Positions 10,637 through 20,635 of a DNA stretch of 64,000 nucleotides are shown here, piece after piece; within the stretch, counting starts at the first letter, position 1, and each line of letters opens with the position of its first letter. Under the pieces are notes generated by a model that was not told the origin of the DNA, did no database searches, and saw only the letters and a list, made by a program, of their open reading frames with translations. This DNA comes from Uranotaenia lowii (Eukaryota > Arthropoda > Insecta > Diptera > Culicidae): positions 141,972,433 through 142,036,432 of the forward strand of contig NC_073691.1 in NCBI RefSeq assembly GCF_029784155.1. Reading direction: 5' to 3'. Made by a program: the position numbers and the translations under genes.

Positions 10637-12717
10637 AAAACAGATTCAAAATAGGGTAACAATTTGATTGCCAAACGCATCTGTTGTTGCAGATTTAGGA
10701 TTAATTTTAACAAGGACTATGCAGAAAACTCTGCATCTTGTGCCTAACCATAATTTGTTAATGTTACCAAAGATCCATTTGATTGACATTCCTGAGCCGC
10801 AGATATCATTTTAAGTATTATTAAAAAAAAGATGCCTCTGGTTAAAACGAAGACGGCCATGTTTTCTTCTGAAAACTTAGTACGGAAATATTTGCTTCCT
10901 TCAGCCCTTTGGTCAGTATAGTCCTTAAACTACAGTTTATTACATAAGCGATAGCTATTTATCACTATTACACACTTGCGTTCCCTTACTGGGAAAGCAA
11001 TCATTTCTCAGTGAGCAAAATGAGATAACTACTTATTTTATCTGCCAACACTTCTCTGTAACTGCAACCCACAGTTTGAAGGTTTGAGTTGGCTTTGCTC
11101 CGCGTGCATGCATCATGATGTCAACATTTGTAATGGAAACATCATCATTGCTGTCATCAGCCATCATCGACTTATTGTTCGCAATAGTCCTATTTGCAGT
11201 GTTCGTGATTTTATGCAGGTTGTTTCATCAACACTTTTCAGTTTTGGGAAAATCAACCTAAAAACGACCAAGTTTGTCGTCCGGCTGTACCAAGAGTTTT
11301 TGAGGTTAATCAGGTATCTCCTGAGACAGACGTTGGTCCGTCTTTGAAGATGTTTTTTGTTTTGAAAAATTATAACATCACAGCTGATTTTTATTTTGAA
11401 CTGTGAAAATTAGATTTGTTCAATGATTTTTCAAAATAGAAAATCTTTTTTTTTTTAAATTAAATTTTAATTAAAACAAATGTCTGGTTGTGTGTTGGCA
11501 GTTTTTTTTACACATACATTTTTGGTTGAAATGTTCGATAACAACAGTTTTCTGTTTAATACCGCCATTCCAATAGCCTGCGGATGCCATGCGCAATCCC
11601 GATTAGGCACTCTTCATAAAATAATGAACCTCATGAATAAGTGATCAAACAAACCTCACAATGATCTAATTATCTTCCTTTGATTGTAGATACTCTTTTT
11701 TTGCTTCTTTTCAAATAAAAGATAAGAGGCTTCAATATTCATTTTTATCCTAGCTTCGGCTGGACATATACTAAAATTGGAAAAATATTCAATTTTTGAC
11801 GGTCGCCATGTCGAATGAAGAGGTTTGTGGATAGAATACAAAACTACAGCAAAATACCTTGAGCTTCCAAAAGTGATCGATCAGAAGATTGAACTAAACG
11901 ATATCAAACTGTTCTGAGGATGCCGTCGGGTGTATTATCGAACAAAAAAAAATCGGCTTTCGCCAGAGCAAAACGATGTTTTACCAATTCGCTCCACCAC
12001 ATGTTTCTTCTTTAAATCCATTCCAATTTAGCAGTTTTTTCTTCCTGTTCGTTTCCATGATTCGACCCACCCTACCTACGTAGGCCTACGTATGTTGGAA
12101 GAGGAATTGCGGAATGTCACCGCGCAGCCATCGTGAAATGCCGTTTTCGATGAAAGCAAAAGTGAATGCATCGACCGGTATAGCGACAAACCCGGAACAA
12201 ACGAGAAATTGTGTTACTTGTGCTTATGCCGGATTCGGCAGTAGACTGCTCTCAACTTATGCCTTCTCGGTGAATCATTCCGCTCTTTTTTTTCCTACGA
12301 TTATGATCAGCTTTATCAGTAAAACGAGTTTAACGCGCTGAAATTTTTTGGAGAATTTTTATTTTCAAAGTAGGCAATAGACATGTGTTTGTTTTGTACA
12401 AAAATTTGGAAAATATGCTGTGTTTTCAATTTTTCTAACGGAATCCAATAACATATTCACGATCTTTTTCTGATTTCACGAAGAAGAAAAAACCATTAAT
12501 TCAACTAGCCTAAATGAGCAACGAGTCTAACGGCATGTGGTCAGCCCTCCCAGGAATAAATTATTCAATCTCGGTCGAGCTCCAGGGATCGAGAAACGAT
12601 TCTTTTGTCGTATTTTGTACAGCAGTTTTTCGCGCATTAACAGTGCCATTGCTCGTTAAATTATTTCTCTTGTTGAGCCTCGAAATGTGAGTTTATTTTT
12701 GTGCTACCATATATTGA
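10637..12717. other. Non-coding stretch, no repeat recognised
   Basis: Open frames of 60-87 codons (11084-11347, 12114-12341) lack known motifs. The patches 11040-11350 and 12040-12330 have more balanced composition than the surroundings and match nothing else in the window, so they could be unique host DNA. Confidence 0.4.
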
Positions 12718-13226
12718 GTACCGGGGAGCAAAATGCCCCCCTTTGCAGCATAACGGATGGATTATTTTTGTAGAGTTTCAGATGTTAAAGTAGAATTTAG
12801 ATCTCAAACAGAGCAGTTTTTGGTTCAAGGGGACAGTTCGAATCGTCTTTTTCCTGCTTGCCGTTGTCCGATTGCCTCCATACTAGGTCATACAATTTCT
12901 CCCCATTCAACCGCAAAACCGTCTTGCTCTAACGATCCTCGCTTGTTATGATTCATCTTTAAGGCGCTATGATTGCTCGTTGATCGAAAAAAAAAAATTA
13001 TTCTCACAGACAGGTAGGAACCAGACAACTGCTACATATAATATACGTATGTATGTGCCTGCAAAGACATTTGAGAAGCGGAACAATCCGGGAGCTTTCC
13101 TTCAGGATAGGAATGAAATTTTGTGCGGTTATCTCGAGTTCATCGGTAAAAACATTTTGCTAGTAGGACAGATTGGCTTAATGATATCACCTACAAACTT
13201 AATGTTGGTTTTATTACTCTATACCA
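12718..13226. repeat. Fragment of a GGGGCAAAATGC-type element
   Basis: It starts with ACCGGGGAGCAAAATGCCCC (12720), an end type like that at 50446. It ends with 13168-13227, which is nearly identical to 50693-50752 (GATTGGCTTAATGATATCAC and beyond). These shared ends suggest two copies of one family, each interrupted by something different. Confidence 0.5.
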
Positions 13227-13380
13227 GTGGTTTTCAAAGTGGTCCTTACCGCCCCCTTGGGGGCGTTGAGAGCTTCCAGGGGGGCGGTGAGCTCAATTTT
13301 GAAATTTGGTGGGAGGGGGGGGGGGGGTGTTGGAAGGGCTCAGGGGGGCGATGAGGTCGTAATTCACATTTTCACAAATC
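13224..13380. mobile_element. hAT-like terminus with G-rich subterminal region
   Basis: CAGTGGTTTTCAAAGTGGTC at 13225 matches the usual look of hAT-superfamily inverted repeats (CAGNGGTTCTCAAA). It is followed by CGCCCCCTTGGGGGCG, a perfect small palindrome, and G-rich tracts with a 12-bp G run. No transposase and no opposite end were found, so the length is unknown. Confidence 0.5.
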
Positions 13381-13879
13381 ACGAAACAACGTTGATTTGA
13401 AATAAAAACTAGAAGGTTCGATGAAAAACAATGAAAAATTTTTTGAGTTAAGTGATTTTTTCTGTTAAGTTTTTATTTGTTCATCATTATTTCAATGCAT
13501 TCAAAAAATGTATTGTGTCATTTGCCATGGATAGACTTTTAACTTATTCTTTTTATTATTAAGTTTTATCAGTGACACTTTTAAACCTATTCGATTATCA
13601 CTAACATTGCCGGAATTCAGTTATAAGAATCTTATTTTAATTTTAGGACCCATGAATGCTGCCTAACTTTGAACAGGACTCAAATTCAGATAACAAAAAT
13701 TAATACTCATTTTAGTGATATTTTTGGTTACTTATTCCACACCGAAATTCTTACCTTCAAGACACAGAGCACATAATCAATTTAATTCCAAAATTCAAAC
13801 TGCCGATTTTTTTACAGCCGATTTTATGGCAAGAAGAAAACTAAGTCCTAAATGACACAACGGAAGCATGTTGGCTATT

Positions 13880-14200
13880 GACATCCATGGTAAAGTTTAC
13901 CAGAGTATTGTCACGATAACCAAAACAATATTCAAATGCGGAAAATGCTTCATACGGTAAAATTAAACCTCTTTTTTTATTTAGATTTACCACATTTATT
14001 CTGGTTTGCATGGTAAAATTGACTAAAATTTTATTTACATATATCGACAAATTTTGCGCATGGTAAAATTAAACCTCTCTTTCATTTTAGTTTACCATAT
14101 TTTTTTTGGTTCGCATAGTAAAAGTAACCAAAAGATCGTCAAAATAACCAAAACTTCATTTATATCGACAAAACTAGCGCATGGTAAAATAAAACATTTT
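13880..14200. repeat. Tandem repeat, unit about 120 bp (CATGGTAAAATTAAACCTCT)
   Basis: Near-repeated units contain GCATGGTAAAATTAAACCTC, TTTAGTTTACCATATTT, GGTTCGCATGGTAAAA and ATTTATATCGACAAAA, beginning around 13955, 14060 and 14180. GGTAAA and its complement TTTACC alternate, so each unit can also fold. The block has no coding capacity. An open frame on the minus strand (13841-14050) is a by-product. Confidence 0.7.
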
Positions 14201-14439
14201 TATTTATTTGCAACCAAATGCCAATCAAAGTGACGCCTAGTAAATCTCATGAAATAAGAGTTTTTTCTTCAGAATATATTTTTCTTAGTTTATCCGAGAA
14301 GACTTTTTTATACCTGAATCGATAGCAATACCTGCTACCTGAATGAAATACCCAAGCAACCAAATGTCTCATATCTACTTAAACTCGTTTCTCCAAAGTT
14401 CGAATTTCGCTGAACAAAGGTTTCAAAGGGAATTGGTAC
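14201..14439. other. Non-coding spacer between tandem arrays
   Basis: Nothing recognised. Confidence 0.5.
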
Positions 14440-14840
14440 CGAATTCCCTCGAATGTGAGCATGAAAGTTACAAAAGGTTCCTCAAATAGCCTTCTATGGA
14501 CTTGAAGTTACAAAAAGTTCCTCAAATAGCTTTTTTGTGACATGTCAATCGCATCAACACAGTATAAAAGTTAAAAATTAGGTCTCAAATGGCCTTCTGT
14601 GAACTTCAAGTTTCAAGAAGTTCCTCAAATAGCCTTCTGTGAACTTCAAGTTCCAAGAAGTTCCCCAAACAGCCTTTTCTGTGACATGTCAATCGGATCA
14701 TTCAGAATAAAAGTTACAAATTGAGTCTCCAAAAGCCTTCTATGGACTCGAAGTTCCAAAAAGTTCCTCGAATAACCTTTTTTGAGACATGTCCGCCATT
14801 TTATGAATATGTAATGTGAACGAACATCACAAAAGGGCAT
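14440..14840. repeat. Tandem repeat, unit about 40 bp (AAGTTCCTCAAATAGCCTTC)
   Basis: Units read GAACTTCAAGTTCCAAGAAG plus TTCCTCAAATAGCCTTCTGT with variants. At least seven partial units are grouped into a higher-order block of about 180 bp that also contains GTGACATGTCAATCG.ATCA and an AGTATAAAAGTTA-like segment (14545-14570 and 14682-14715). The minus-strand 64-codon frame here is only the repeat read through. Confidence 0.8.
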
Positions 14841-15334
14841 ATAATAAATAAATCATTTTTTGGATAATAATAATAATAATATTTATTAATGACCCTTTAA
14901 CTTAAGTCATTTTTTGGAGCTTGGAAATTATTGAAATGTATAATTTATATTGAAACTTAAACTCAGAACAACTTAAAGCTAACTCGCAGATGATTGTTTT
15001 TGAAAAGAGTAAATACCTTGACTTTATAAAATTTCGTCCAACTGTATTTACTTACTACGAATTTATCACACATTGAAAGTCACTTGAAGCAATTCATTAA
15101 TTAAATATCAAGATAAAATCAAGAATTTGTATAATTTTATGCTTAGCAGTTTTAAACATGGAATTTCATTTTTTTTAAACTGATATTATTTTAACGGATG
15201 ATACGCCGTTTCGTAATGTTTGTTAGTAATAATCAACATACGTCTTTGCTGCTGGCCGCTGGCTGCCTTTGCGGGTATTCTAGGAAGCTTATAACCACTT
15301 CGAATTTTAGCTGCCGGTAAGGCATCATCTAGGC
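14841..15334. other. Non-coding AT-rich stretch with short (TAA)n
   Basis: A (TAA)n microsatellite lies at 14866-14885. The rest shows no gene or repeat partner. Confidence 0.5.
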
Positions 15335-15405
15335 GTGGCGTCGTGGCAGCGTATTCGGCTATCATCTCGGAGGATCGGGTTCAAATCTAGTACCAGGACT
15401 AATTT
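15335..15405 (+). repeat. tRNA-like Pol III promoter head (SINE-like)
   Basis: Box-A-like TGGCGTCGTGG at 15336-15346 and box-B-like GGGTTCAAATC at 15377-15387 are 30 nt apart, as in tRNA genes. No proper cloverleaf is visible, so this looks like a tRNA-derived SINE head and not a working tRNA gene. Confidence 0.5.
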
Positions 15406-15952
15406 TTTCTATTAGGTTGTTTGATTGCTTGAGTAAGTGAATCAAATAGCTGGCATGTATCCGAATAAAGTTAAAAATAAAGCAATTAAGTATTGAGGGA
15501 GGTGATGGGAGGAATAAAGATGGATGTCGAGAAACCGGCAGCACCACCACATGGGCTGGTGGTGACCAAAGGAGAGGAAAATTATTTTTTTGTTTTCGCT
15601 GATTTAACGTTTACTTGTGGGCTGAATAGAAGGCCGTTCAAATCTGTAATGGAACTTCAAAGTTTCAATAAGAACTTAAATTTTGGGCTGAATAAAAGGA
15701 ACTTCAGCACATTGACTATGCTGATTAAGCTGTGTTCGACCTTTTTAACGAGACTTTTGGTCGCTTGGGTATCAACATCAAAATGATAGAATTTTTGGGT
15801 GTTGATGGCAAGATAAAGAACTAAGGTATCAAAAATTGTGTTTTTGTACAACAAAGTGAAACGAAAATCAGGGGTAAATTTCAAAATGATAATATTAGGT
15901 ATAGATGTTTCCATGACTGCGAATCTAGGTATCAACCGTTACATCCGTATCA
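15406..15952. other. Non-coding stretch with unsupported ORFs
   Basis: Opposing open frames of 97 codons (15493-15786, plus) and 92 codons (15657-15935, minus) overlap. Neither shows a known motif. A CACCACCACATGGGCTGGTG small palindrome lies at 15542-15562. Confidence 0.4.
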
Positions 15953-16213
15953 GACCGTAACTTCGTATCTTTATTAGTCAAAAAAGTTATTAGCTGTTTA
16001 ACAGGGGTATGTCTTTCCACATTGATAAACAATAAATTCAATTGACATCACTGCTGGAGCCTCGCGAGGTATAGCATGACTACTTTTCATCCAATACTTC
16101 ACGTAGCTCCAGTAGTGATGTCAATTTAATCTATTGTTTATCAATGCGGAAAGACATACCCCTGTTAAACAGCTAATAACTTTTTTTGCCTAATAAGATA
16201 CGAAGTTACGGTC
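15953..16213. repeat. Foldback hairpin, arms of about 100 bp
   Basis: Left arm 15953-16059 (GACCGTAACTTCGTATCTTT to TCACTGCTGGAGC) pairs with right arm 16106-16213 (GCTCCAGTAGTGATGTCAAT to CGAAGTTACGGTC) with few mismatches, around a spacer of about 46 nt. No coding sequence. Probably an inverted-repeat MITE, unrelated in sequence to the hairpin at 5425. Confidence 0.9.
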
Positions 16214-16821
16214 TTCGACAAAGTTATTAAGCGGAAAATTTCCTTTAAGAATTTTATAAATTGGCACAAAAAATATCAGCTGGCACGGTTCCACAGAAGA
16301 AACAAAAATGTGGTTGATTTTTCAGAACAAAATATTCCATTTTCCCATACAAACCTTGAAGTTCAAATTTACTCATGTAAACGTTACTTAAAAATTCTGC
16401 AAAAAATCATGAATGAGTTTTGGACCAAAACGAAGCTTTTTAATCCACCGTTTGAGAAATTCAAAAATGACTCCAAATCGACTCTGTCTAATCGAACATG
16501 TTTTGGTAAAAAAAATTAATCAATAGCAAAATAAGTCATCAAAGTTAAAGTCTATCTACTTTTCAAAAATAGAACGTTTTTTAACCAACAAACATGGTTG
16601 GTCCGCACTTCTCAAATCCGACAGTGCGCTGTGTAAATCGCACCGTTATCTTCTACGATTTGTAGAGCACCACATTTCATTCCGAAATGCTCTACACTCG
16701 TTTCCGAGTACAGCCGAAGCCAAGTGCCGAGCAAAACCGGTGCCCCAATAGAAACACTCCTGTGAGAGCAGGAGAAATCCCGAAACACACAACTGAAGTG
16801 CATTTTTTTCCTTCTCTTCCT
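16214..16821. other. Non-coding stretch
   Basis: Open frames of 60-72 codons on both strands overlap each other. Nothing recognised. Confidence 0.4.
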
Positions 16822-17045
16822 ACCACGGTTTTGTCAGTTATCAATTTGAAAATGGTGGATTTTGATGAAAACTGTGCAAAATTCTTTTATCTCAAAAACG
16901 CGTAAATTTTAAATTTTGAAAAAAAAAATAGCTCGGAAAGTACTTTTCACAGGCAACAAAATGCTATCAAAATTTTGAATGTCGGATTACTAGTAAACGA
17001 GCTATAAGCAAAAGAAAGTGTCCCATTTCTAAAAGAACTAAGCTT
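16822..17045 (-). mobile_element. 5' end of the mariner family found at 38043-40040
   Basis: The reverse complement matches 38043-38300: terminal AAGCTTAGTTCTTTTAGAAA, then TGGGACA, the 5' untranslated region with GCGTTTTTGAGATAAA, and the start of the transposase including an AAATTGATA..TGACAAAACCGT segment. The terminus at 17045 is followed by TA, a mariner-type target dinucleotide. The rest of the element is missing. The RTE-like retrotransposon begins directly beyond. Confidence 0.75.
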
Positions 17046-17059
17046 TACTTCGCCACCTA

Positions 17060-17439
17060 ACGCCACAAGCAAACAGATTCGTGGGAAGTCATCAGGCCGG
17101 CTTCATGGAGGGATGGTCTACGACGGACCAGATATTCACATTACGGCAAATCCTCCAAAAATGCCGCGAACACCAAGTCCCTACGCACCATCTATTCATC
17201 GACTTCAAAGCCGCATTCGACACGATCGACCGTAACGAGCTATGGAAAATCATGGACGAGAACGGCTTTTCCGGGAAGCTGATCAGATTGATCAAGGCGA
17301 CGATGGATGCAACGCAGTGCTGTGTGCGGATTTCGTGTGAATTGTCTAGTTCATTCGAAAGGAGCAGGGGCTTCGACAAGGTGATGGTCTATCCTGCATG
17401 ATGTTCAACGTGGCGCTAGAAGGTGTTATTCGACGAGCG
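17060..17439 (+). pseudogene. RTE-like non-LTR reverse transcriptase, 5' part
   Basis: The frame from about 17060 reads NRFVGSHQAGF, then STTDQIFTLRQILQK, HHLFIDFKAAFDTIDR (motif A, about 17190-17230), ELWKIMDENGFSGKLIRLIKATMD and the region leading to motif B. One base is missing near 17373: after it the expected RQGDGLSCMMFNVALEGVIRRA is readable in the next frame, ending at 17439 where the Transib-like element is inserted. The sequence continues in frame at 18496 (VGKLRGTI). The upstream endonuclease domain is absent, so the copy is 5'-truncated. Assignment to the RTE-type endonuclease-reverse transcriptases of insects rests on the FIDFKAAFD and FADDIDIVGR motifs. Confidence 0.88.
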
Positions 17440-18490
17440 CACTATGGGACAGCCCCATACAATGAGGCGGCAAAAAGTATATTTCGCCTATTTATGAACT
17501 TTTTTGAAGATGGAATGAGTTGTTTACATTCGAAACCCAATATAAACTATTTTCGGCTTTGGTTTTACATGTGTGCTCGAAAGACAATAAAATTGGAACA
17601 TTAACTCGTAAAAATGCATAGTGTAGTTTTGAAACAATAATTGTTTAAATAAACTTATTTCGGAAACGCGTGCATATTTTTAAGTTCTATGCTCACAAAA
17701 AATATTTGAAAGATTAAAACAAAACCACTCAGGGTATTTTTGTTCAATATTATTCAGTTTTGTATGAAGAATTAAAGAATACACGCAAAAAAAATGCAGT
17801 ATAAAAGTTTTATAATTTTTGGGAAATTAGTAGTTTTTAAAAAATCTCAGTTATTTCTACAGATATCAAAATTCTATCGTAACTTTTGATCACAATCAAT
17901 TACAATCATCTTCCTGCACATTATGAACAATGTTTTCTTAATGATGTTTAACATTAAACACACTATTTTTCCAAAATGGTTAAAAATTACCCATTTTTTG
18001 TTTTTATTATAACTTCGAAGGATGCAAATATATGCAACTTTTTTTTCTTGCATTCGAATTATTAGACCTTTAGCAATGTTTAAAAGTCAAAAAAAGTTTT
18101 GGGAAACGTAAGGCTTTTTTCTTAGAGACCAAAATGTGTAAACCTGTTGAGTAAATCATAAAATTACTCATTTTTTACACTTTTTTGTTAACCGTGTAAA
18201 AAATCGAAATATTTCGAAAAGAAGCTTAGAAAATAAGCTTTCTATCGATGTATTGGAAGTTGGTGTAGCATTTCATTTATAGGAGAAAAATTGATTTGAA
18301 TATTATTGGATCTAAAGTATATTTTTCAAAATTTTCTAAGTCTGATGTCTGTGAAACGACAAGTGCTTATGATAATGATCTGAAAAATTGAGGATATCTT
18401 AGTTAAATATAAAGCTACAAACTGGTGTATGACAAATACCATTACGATGAAGTTAATTTTTGACTTTTTGCCGCCTCAAACCCCATAGTG
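17440..18490. mobile_element. Non-autonomous Transib-like DNA transposon with 23/12 RSS-like ends
   Basis: The insertion interrupts the RTE coding sequence and is flanked by a 5-bp duplication, GAGCG (17435-17439 and 18491-18495). The uninterrupted reading CGACGAGCGGTGGGC gives a coherent RTE frame. The left end is CACTATG (17440-17446), a 23-nt spacer (17447-17469), then GCAAAAAGT (17470-17478). The right end, read inward, is CACTATG (18484-18490), a 12-nt spacer (18472-18483), then the same nonamer GCAAAAAGT (18463-18471). CACWATG termini and GC-rich 5-bp duplications are hallmarks of the Transib superfamily, the relatives of RAG1. The interior is AT-rich with no transposase. Confidence 0.85.
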
Positions 18491-19187
18491 GAGCGGTGGG
18501 CAAATTGCGGGGCACGATTATCAACAGATCCAGTCAACTTATCTGCTTTGCTGATGACATTGATATAGTCGGCAGATCAGCTGCGGCGGTGGAAGAGATC
18601 TACCGCAAACTGAAATGCGAAGCAGGAAGGATTGGGTTGATGATTAATACGTCCAAGACGAAGTACATGCTGGCCTGCGGATCCGAGACCGACTGAACCC
18701 GCTTGTCCAGTAATAACAAGGTCACGATCGACGTCGACGAGCTGGAGATAGTCGAAGACTTTGCATATCTCGGCTCACTGGTGACCGCAGACAATGACAC
18801 CAGCCGTGAGATCCGGAGGTGAATTATCAGCGGAGTCGTGCCTACTATGGACTCCACAAGCAACTGCGGTCGAGAAGACTTAGCCCTCGCACGAAGTGTA
18901 ACCTGTAGGTATATGACGCTCATTAGACCGGTTATTATCTACGGGCACGAGACATGGATATTGCTCGAGGAGAACCTGCGTACACTCGTAGTATTCGAGC
19001 GATGAGTGTTAACAAGACGATCGGGGGCGCAACGAGCGAGGTGGTTAGACCAAGTGGAGAGTGATCTGGCAAACGTGGGGTGCCTGAGAAATTGAAGAAC
19101 GGTTGCCATGGACCGAGTGAATTTTAGGAATTATGTTCGTCAAGTTATGTCGTGAGACGGAATACTATGTAAATAAATAAAAATAAC
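18491..19187 (+). pseudogene. RTE-like non-LTR retrotransposon, 3' part
   Basis: Continues the RT broken at 17439: VGKLRGTI..., the catalytic FADDIDIVGR box (FADD at 18546-18557), LMINTSKTKYML, then a stop at 18693. Beyond the stop the same protein is readable: DVDELEIVEDFAYLGSLVTADNDTSREIRR with a stop near 18821, then IRPVIIYGHETW and a stop near 19003. A further internal deletion follows, because GAQRARWLDQVESDLANVG comes too early. It ends QVMS and a stop, then ATGTAAATAAATAAAAATAA as a short A/T-rich tail. The copy is dead: three stops, a frameshift upstream and a deletion. Confidence 0.88.
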
Positions 19188-19780
19188 CTCGTTTAGCCTG
19201 ACTTTTTTCAAGGATATTTGAGAGCACATCGATGCGACATTTTGATTCTATTTCACACAAAAAATGGCATCGATGTGCTCTAAAAATTCATGTTGAAATG
19301 GTGGTAAAACGAGGTATATTCGGATAACTACCGATTCAAAACACGTTTTGAGAGCACAATGATTCTACTTTTTGGCTTCGATTGCATCGGTGTGCATTCA
19401 AAATTCCTTTGAAAAGGCTGCCCTAACGAGGTATCAATGAGCTTCAGTACAACCAAAATTTGGCATAACTGTGCAATCCGTGTATGAGAAATGAAAGCAA
19501 TTTTGGGACATTGTTTCGCCATTATTCGGGTAAAATTTTATCATAATTTTAGGTTTCACTGAAACCTTAATGATACATTGTTTTGAAACCGTATAAAAAT
19601 TGAATTTTATAGCTAAACAATGGCACTTTTTAGTGTTGAATAAATATAAAATTTGGCATCGTTGTGCTCTCAAAGCTATTTTTGAAAGGCTGCTTAACAA
19701 GGTATCATCTAGCCTAAAATGATACAAAATTTTCCATAACTGTGCTATCCGCAGCCGAAAAATGAGATCCAATAGGCATG
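19188..19780. repeat. Cluster of inverted and direct copies of a GAGAGCACATCGATGC repeat
   Basis: 19188-19317 forms an inverted repeat: ACCTCGTTTAGCCTGAC...GAGAGCACATCGATGC against GCATCGATGTGCTCT...GGTAAAACGAGGT. Diverged copies of the right arm recur at 19345-19432 (GCATCGGTGTGC...CTAACGAGGTATCA) and 19655-19708 (GCATCGTTGTGCTCTCAAAG...TAACAAGGTATCA). AACTGTGCAATCCG/AACTGTGCTATCCG recurs at 19468 and 19738. No gene. Confidence 0.7.
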
Positions 19781-20011
19781 ATAGCAATATTTTTGCATGC
19801 ATAGAAATTTCAATTTTCAAATAATGTTAAATGAAAACAAAAATCTTTTAAAAATGCAAAGATATTCAACAAGTTTTTGATAGATACTTGTAAAGGAAAA
19901 AATTTAAAACATCCAAATATTATTATCAGATCTTTAAATAGTTTATTTAATTAAATACCTTATTGTTGTCTTATTATGCTATCGCTAAAAATTTTCAACG
20001 AATTTTCTTGC
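19781..20011. other. Non-coding AT-rich spacer
   Basis: Nothing recognised. Confidence 0.5.
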
Positions 20012-20635
20012 TAACACCTGTTGGTCGTCCATCAAAATACATCCGTTGAACTTGGTCAACACTTTCTCGTACAACTTCCTTGCCCTGGTTTTGGCAACGA
20101 GGTTTTGTTTCAGCGTTCTGTTGGGGTGTTTGCTTCCATTATACGACCGCTAGCCTTCTCGCAAACAAATTCGTCGAGCTGTACTGTGGTTCGTCTTGAA
20201 CTATTTCGCCAGATCACGCAAGGAGATTCCATCCAGGATTATTGAAAACTGATCGAATTACCTTTGCTCGCAGCTTCCGGTCATATGTTCCACTTTTACG
20301 CCTGTTTTGTTTTGCTCGATCCACCGTAAGGGTCTCCCGGTAACGTTGCAGCACTGAATTTACAGTCGATTTTGGATATTTCAGGAATTTCGCGATCTTT
20401 ACACCTGATCACGTCGGTTTCTCTACGTGAGTGTGCAGAATTTTCTCTCGCCTTTCGCGTTCCATCGTCGATAACTTTTGACTGACTGCTTCAATCTGGA
20501 TGAAATTTTCACCAGTAAGTAAACGAACCATCCGGATCAAAACACTGTCAATAGATTCGCGATGTGACAACTAGGGGCGCTGCAGTAAATGAAAAGATGC
20601 GACCAGATTCTATGAGAAACAGACTTTATGTTACA
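20012..20635 (-). pseudogene. Mariner-type (DD37-group) transposase fragment, N-terminal part
   Basis: Read on the minus strand from ATG at 20465, the protein begins MERERREKILHTHVEKPT, then a stop, a helix-turn-helix (VKIAKFLKYPKSTVNSVLQRYRETLTVDRA), a basic linker (KQNRRKSGTYDRKLRAKVIRSVFNNPG), a second stop and a frameshift. In the next frame it resumes as SKHPNRTLKQNL..KTRARKLYEKVLTKF and reaches the first catalytic aspartate in CILMDD (20024-20032). The match stops at about 20012, so two-thirds of the catalytic domain is missing. The likely upstream end (near 20635) reads inward TAACATAAAGTCTGTTTCTC, a possible terminal repeat; its GCGCCCCTAG motif in the leader recalls GGCGCTCCTAG in the element at 29561. 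It is a dead, one-ended copy. Confidence 0.82.

Noticed and set aside
13841..14050. A 69-codon gene on the minus strand
   Set aside because: It is the tandem repeat array read in one frame.
17440..18490. CACTA (En/Spm) transposon, suggested by the CACTA start
   Set aside because: CACTA elements make 2-3-bp duplications; here the duplication is 5 bp and the RSS-like ends fit Transib better.
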